From: Solirubrobacterales bacterium
GTDB lineage: Bacteria; Actinomycetota; Thermoleophilia; Solirubrobacterales; Solirubrobacteraceae
DNA length: 9,081 bases
Assembly (NCBI GenBank): GCA_003244035.1
Contig: QHBV01000194.1
Span: 1-9,081, forward strand
Reading direction: 5' to 3'
A program made the position numbers and the translations under genes. Below the pieces are notes generated by a model, which saw only the letters and a list, made by a program, of their open reading frames with translations, did no database searches and was not told the DNA's origin. Shown here piece by piece: positions 7,041 to 9,081 of this stretch (the first letter of the stretch is position 1; every line of letters begins with the position of its first letter).

Positions 7041-7057
7041 CCCGCGATTATCGCGGG
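7041..7057. repeat. 17-bp perfect inverted repeat at the pyrophosphatase start
   Basis: CCCGCGAT and ATCGCGGG flank a single T. The repeat contains the stop codon of the upstream gene (7048-7050 on the minus strand) and ends 1 nt before the pyrophosphatase ATG, in the place where a ribosome-binding site would lie. It could be an operator or a weak hairpin (about 7 pairs once a loop is allowed) that tunes translation of the second gene, or it could be chance in G+C-rich DNA. Confidence 0.35.
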
Positions 7058-7479
7058 GCGGCCAGCCAGGCGGCCAAGCTGCGTTCCAGCTGCTCGTTCC
7101 TGGTGGTGCCGAGTATCCACCGATAGTCGAGCAGCAGGTAGACCCGCTCTGCGGTCTCATCCAGTTCGAGGATGACGGGCTTTCCCCACTTGCCGAACAC
7201 GCCGAGGCTGGAATACTGGCCCCGGATGCCACCGGCCCGCAGGCGCGAGTAGGTGAGGGTGAAATCGCGGCGGACCTGACGCACTCGCGAGCGCGGGATG
7301 TCGCGCCAGGCTTCCAGACGCAGGCACTCGGGCTCGATCCAGAGGGCGCCTCGGTGCGGAAAGGACTTGCGCTGGTCGACCAGGCTCGCGAGACGGGCCG
7401 TGGACTGAAGCTGCAAGAGCTCGGTCTCCGTCGCCCCGAGATACGCGCCGGTTGGATGCGCCTCCTCGTTCGTAGGCAT
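7048..7479 (-). CDS. Unrecognised 143-residue soluble protein, upstream partner of the pyrophosphatase gene
   Basis: I do not recognise a named family. Starting at the ATG at 7479 it has a polar N-terminus (MPTNEEAHPTG), a helical stretch rich in Leu/Gln (about 20-35), then a strand-rich middle: GALWIEPECLRLEAW, IPRSRVRQVRRDF, KPVILELD, RVYLLLDYRW, and a final amphipathic helix NEQLERSLAAWL. Seven-strand-like segments ending in one helix resemble bacterial PH-like domains, but this is only a pattern impression. No signal peptide, membrane segment or metal-binding cysteine pair is seen. A TTG at 7497 in the same frame could add six residues, but TATCGT exactly 6 nt before the ATG favours a leaderless start at 7479. 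Only 8 nt separate its stop from the pyrophosphatase ATG, so the two are probably co-transcribed. Confidence 0.75.
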   Translation of the reverse strand: MPTNEEAHPTGAYLGATETELLQLQSTARLASLVDQRKSFPHRGALWIEPECLRLEAWRDIPRSRVRQVRRDFTLTYSRLRAGGIRGQYSSLGVFGKWGKPVILELDETAERVYLLLDYRWILGTTRNEQLERSLAAWLAAPR

Positions 7480-7571
7480 CGTGAGACGATAGAGCAAGCC
7501 CCGGGTCGCGACACATGCAGGCCGGCGGGCGTGATCGGGAAGCGCCTGGCTAGGCGGGCCAACGGATCAAG
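7480..7571. other. Intergenic region between tRNA-Ala and the 143-residue gene
   Basis: Ninety-two nt. It holds the TATCGT candidate -10 (7486-7491) and a small hairpin, CGCCT (7543-7547) pairing with AGGCG (7552-7556) around a 4-nt loop, 15 nt downstream of the tRNA on the minus strand. The hairpin lacks a U-tract and is a weak candidate for the tRNA terminator. No duplicated tRNA end or integration remnant is seen. Confidence 0.4.
7486..7491 (-). promoter_or_regulatory. Candidate -10 element for the 143-residue gene
   Basis: On the minus strand TATCGT lies exactly 6 nt before the ATG at 7479. It matches the TANNNT -10 pattern, and the spacing is that expected when transcription begins at the start codon itself. 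No -35 is evident. If active it would also transcribe the pyrophosphatase gene. Confidence 0.35.
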
Positions 7572-7644
7572 TGGAGCTAGTCGGGCTCGAACCGACGACC
7601 TCCTGAGTGCCACTCAGGCGCTCTCCCAGCTGAGCTATAGCCCC
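7572..7644 (-). tRNA. tRNA-Ala, anticodon GGC
   Basis: Read on the minus strand, the 73 nt fold into a standard cloverleaf: acceptor GGGGCTA/TAGCTCC, D stem GCTC/GAGC with loop AGCTGGGA, anticodon stem CCTGA/TCAGG with loop GTGGCAC (anticodon GGC, decoding GCC and GCU), a 5-nt variable loop AGGTC, and T stem GTCGG/CCGAC with loop TTCGAGC. The acceptor stem contains the G3-U70 wobble pair, the main identity element for alanyl-tRNA synthetase, and the discriminator base is A73. CCA is not encoded (the next bases are CTT), so it must be added after transcription. A TACGCT hexamer (7667-7672, minus strand) 22 nt upstream is a possible -10. There is no sign of degeneration. Confidence 0.97.
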
Positions 7645-7737
7645 GTCGAAGTCGTACTCATCCGCAAGCGTAATGCACGCGCGCCGGCCGTTGCGGGCGG
7701 GCGCGACCGGAACGCCGGCGTCAGCGTTCGCTACCCG
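7645..7737. other. Intergenic region between the coiled-coil gene and tRNA-Ala
   Basis: Ninety-three nt. Just after the stop of the coiled-coil gene a stem GAACGC (7710-7715) / GCGTTC (7724-7729) with an 8-nt loop could act as its terminator, although no U-tract follows. TACGCT on the minus strand (7667-7672) is a possible tRNA -10. Nothing else is recognisable. Confidence 0.35.
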
Positions 7738-8337
7738 TCACCTCGGCGGGACGAACTCCGGCACGTCCAGCACCTCGCCCTCGGCCGCGAGCGCCACGGC
7801 TCGATCGCGTGTGAGCTCGTCGCGATCGAGCACCTCCTCGCGTCGGTCAAGCGCTGCCTCGAGGCGGCCGAGCGCCGCGCCACCCCGATCCACGACCGAT
7901 TCACCCAAAGAGCCCACCGGTATCCGGCTGACATCCCCATCGACCCGGTCGAGCTGTGCGACCAGCTGCGAGTGGATCGTCTGCATGTCGCGCAGCAGGC
8001 GCTCAGCGTTGGCGTGCAGGCAGTCGCCCAGCTCGTGGAGGTTTCCGATCAGCTCGAGCCCTTCGGTGCGGACGTCGCTGGTGGCTGTCCGCGTCTCGCG
8101 CAGGAGGTCGCGCGAGCGCTGCTGGGCGTCCTTGACGATGTCCGTGGCCTCCTCCTCGGCTGCCTGAACGCGATTCTGCGCGGCGCGATCGCCTTCCGCG
8201 ATCCGCTCGCGAAGCTGTTGCTCGGCGCGCAGGCGAATCTGCTCGGCAGCCTTCTCGGCGGCGGCCAGGATCAGGGCGACCCGCTCAGCCGCCATCGCGG
8301 CCGCTCTGGGCTGCGCGTTCTGGGGGATCTCGGCCAC
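7738..8337 (-). CDS. Soluble coiled-coil protein, DivIVA-like in appearance
   Basis: 199 residues from a GTG start at 8337; an in-frame ATG at 8295 would remove 14 residues. Residues about 15-90 are an uninterrupted Ala/Glu/Gln/Arg-rich helix with heptad-like spacing (AAAEKAAEQIRLRAEQQLRERI, split here for length at 26-46, and AAEEEATDIVKDAQQRSRDLL at 59-79). A second helical region spans about 90-130 and another about 150-185. The tail ends DVPEFVPPR. There is no signal peptide or membrane segment. Such helices resemble the coiled-coil region of DivIVA/SepIVA-type cell-pole and division proteins, or the stalk of ATP synthase subunit b, but the N-terminal DivIVA membrane-binding motif is not visible, so function is unassigned. 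TACCAT 6 nt before the GTG supports that start as leaderless. It is divergent from leuS with a 145-nt gap. Confidence 0.82.
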   Translation of the reverse strand: MAEIPQNAQPRAAAMAAERVALILAAAEKAAEQIRLRAEQQLRERIAEGDRAAQNRVQAAEEEATDIVKDAQQRSRDLLRETRTATSDVRTEGLELIGNLHELGDCLHANAERLLRDMQTIHSQLVAQLDRVDGDVSRIPVGSLGESVVDRGGAALGRLEAALDRREEVLDRDELTRDRAVALAAEGEVLDVPEFVPPR

Positions 8338-8343
8338 GTGCGG

Positions 8344-8349
8344 ATGGTA
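8344..8349 (-). promoter_or_regulatory. Candidate -10 element for the coiled-coil gene
   Basis: TACCAT on the minus strand, four of six to TATAAT and a match to TANNNT, ends 6 nt before the GTG at 8337. The spacing equals that of TATCGT before the gene at 7479, and implies transcription starting at the initiation codon. No clear -35. Confidence 0.35.
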
Positions 8350-8466
8350 AACCTAGCCCACTCGCGGCTACGCAAGAATGCCACCGCGCAGGAAGCGCGG
8401 CGCGACCAAGGGGAGTGTCGAGTGCGGCCATGAGGTCGGCGTCCCCTCGACCAACCGGCGCCCAAG

Positions 8467-8472
8467 TAACCT
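8467..8472 (+). promoter_or_regulatory. Candidate -10 element for leuS
   Basis: TAACCT, part of the heptamer TAACCTG also found before proB and proA, fits TANNNT. It ends 10 nt before the leuS ATG, implying a leader of about 3-4 nt. TCGACC at 8447-8452 has four matches to TTGACA but the 14-bp spacing is too short to be convincing. Confidence 0.4.
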
Positions 8473-8482
8473 GACGCGGGTC

Positions 8483-9081
8483 ATGTCCGAACGCCGCTAC
8501 GACCCCGCGCTGATCGAGCCCAAGTGGCAGGAGCTGTGGGCGCGCGAGCGCACCTGGGAGGTCGCGAATGACTCCCGCTCCGACGACCGTCAGACGTCAT
8601 ACGTGCTGGAGATGCTCCCCTACCCGAGCGGCGAGCCCCACATCGGCCACCTCAAGAACTACGCGCTCGGCGATGCGATCGCGCACTTTCACCGGCGCAC
8701 AGGTCGTCGCGTCCTGCACCCGATGGGCTACGACGCCTTCGGCCTGCCTGCCGAGAACAACGCGATCAAGACCGGTGTCGCGCCCCGCGTGGCGACCGAC
8801 AAGTCGATCGCCGCCTACCGGCACTGGTTTCACCGCTGGGGGATCTCGATCGACTGGTCGCGCGAGCTCGCCACGCACGAGCCGAGCTACTACCGCTGGA
8901 CCCAGTGGATCTTCCTGAAGCTGCTCGAGCGCGGCCTCGCGTATCGCAAGCGGGCGGCGGTCAAGTGGTGCCCGAACGACCAGACTGTGCTCGCCAACGA
9001 GCAGGTTATCGACGGCCGCTGCGAGCGCTGCGGGCACGAGGTCGAGGCTCGGCAGCTCGAGCAGTGGTTCCTGCGCATCAC
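8483..9081 (+). CDS. leuS: Leucyl-tRNA synthetase, N-terminal part (3' end outside window)
   Basis: Class I aminoacyl-tRNA synthetase that charges tRNA-Leu. About 199 of the usual 800-plus residues are visible. The N-terminus MSERRYDPALIEPKWQELW is typical; the catalytic signature follows as LEMLPYPSGEPHIGH with HIGH at 53-56, then the GYDAFGLPAENNA block (82-94), and the start of the zinc-binding insert with WCPND and a CERC pair, followed by the QLEQWFLRI strand that precedes the editing domain. All these residues fit a bacterial LeuRS. The ATG at 8483 gives the standard N-terminal length. There is no Shine-Dalgarno sequence; a TAACCT -10 candidate lies 10 nt upstream. The KMSKS loop and editing domain lie beyond the window. 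Confidence 0.97.
   Translation, partial: MSERRYDPALIEPKWQELWARERTWEVANDSRSDDRQTSYVLEMLPYPSGEPHIGHLKNYALGDAIAHFHRRTGRRVLHPMGYDAFGLPAENNAIKTGVAPRVATDKSIAAYRHWFHRWGISIDWSRELATHEPSYYRWTQWIFLKLLERGLAYRKRAAVKWCPNDQTVLANEQVIDGRCERCGHEVEARQLEQWFLRI

Larger units (their letters stand above)
8338..8482. other. Divergent intergenic region, coiled-coil gene / leuS
   Basis: At 145 nt this is the longest non-coding stretch in the window. It contains candidate -10 elements for both flanking genes (8344-8349 minus, 8467-8472 plus) and a 29-codon open frame on the plus strand (8344-8433) with two CTA leucine codons. I see no T-box conserved bulge or terminator/antiterminator pair for leuS. Confidence 0.5.

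Noticed and set aside
5339..7126. Several long plus-strand open frames opposite the pyrophosphatase gene
   Set aside because: They mirror codon bias of the minus-strand gene in G+C-rich DNA, are Arg/Ala/Gly-rich without motifs, and the minus strand carries a complete, well-conserved enzyme.
7572..7644. tRNA-Ala as an attachment site of an integrated element
   Set aside because: No integrase, no repeated tRNA 3' end and only chromosomal-looking genes nearby.
7354..8433. 359-codon plus-strand open frame
   Set aside because: It runs across the tRNA-Ala gene and antisense to two better-supported genes; its composition is that of a shadow frame.
8338..8482. T-box riboswitch upstream of leuS
   Set aside because: The gap is too short for a typical T-box leader, the conserved T-box sequence is not visible, and the -10 candidate lies almost at the start codon.
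1..9081. CRISPR array, insertion sequence, toxin-antitoxin or defence system
   Set aside because: No spaced repeats, transposase motifs or typical small gene pairs were found; nearly all the window is housekeeping genes.

Overview
The window is a gene-dense, very G+C-rich bacterial chromosome segment made mostly of housekeeping genes. Gene content and order (obg-proB-proA-nadD-rsfS, with leuS nearby), GTGA/ATGA stop-start overlaps, TANNNT-type -10 elements almost touching start codons, and weak or absent Shine-Dalgarno sequences suggest an actinobacterium. A deep lineage such as Thermoleophilia/Solirubrobacterales is a plausible guess, but placement rests on general knowledge, not on a search.

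Layout. 1-488 (minus): 5' part of a short-chain dehydrogenase gene, cut by the window edge. 566-5384 (plus): obg (ribosome-assembly GTPase), proB and proA (first two steps of proline synthesis), nadD (NAD synthesis) and rsfS (ribosome silencing factor). proA/nadD and nadD/rsfS overlap by 4 nt, whereas a 28-bp perfect palindrome separates obg from proB. rsfS ends in a hairpin facing a convergent minus-strand gene. 5420-7039 (minus): a family II (DHH) inorganic pyrophosphatase with a CBS-DRTGG-CBS-type regulatory insert, preceded by a 143-residue unrecognised gene (7048-7479) that is probably co-transcribed. 7572-7644 (minus): tRNA-Ala(GGC). 7738-8337 (minus): a soluble, alanine/glutamate-rich coiled-coil protein of DivIVA-like appearance. 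8483-9081 (plus): 5' part of leuS.

Functional picture. Obg and RsfS both act on the 50S ribosomal subunit; tRNA-Ala and LeuS serve translation; ProB and ProA share a labile phosphate intermediate; NadD releases pyrophosphate, which a cytosolic pyrophosphatase like the one encoded here would hydrolyse. The co-location is typical of a core-genome cluster.

No defence system, mobile element, CRISPR array or clearly new multi-gene system is visible. The points most worth a second look are: the DHAE (not DHNE) motif in the pyrophosphatase; the unrecognised gene directly upstream of it; an in-frame tandem duplication of the rsfS 3' end that supplies both the terminator hairpin and the stop codon of the opposing gene; a TAACCTG heptamer 7-9 nt before three starts; and an Obg with SKVD instead of NKxD.
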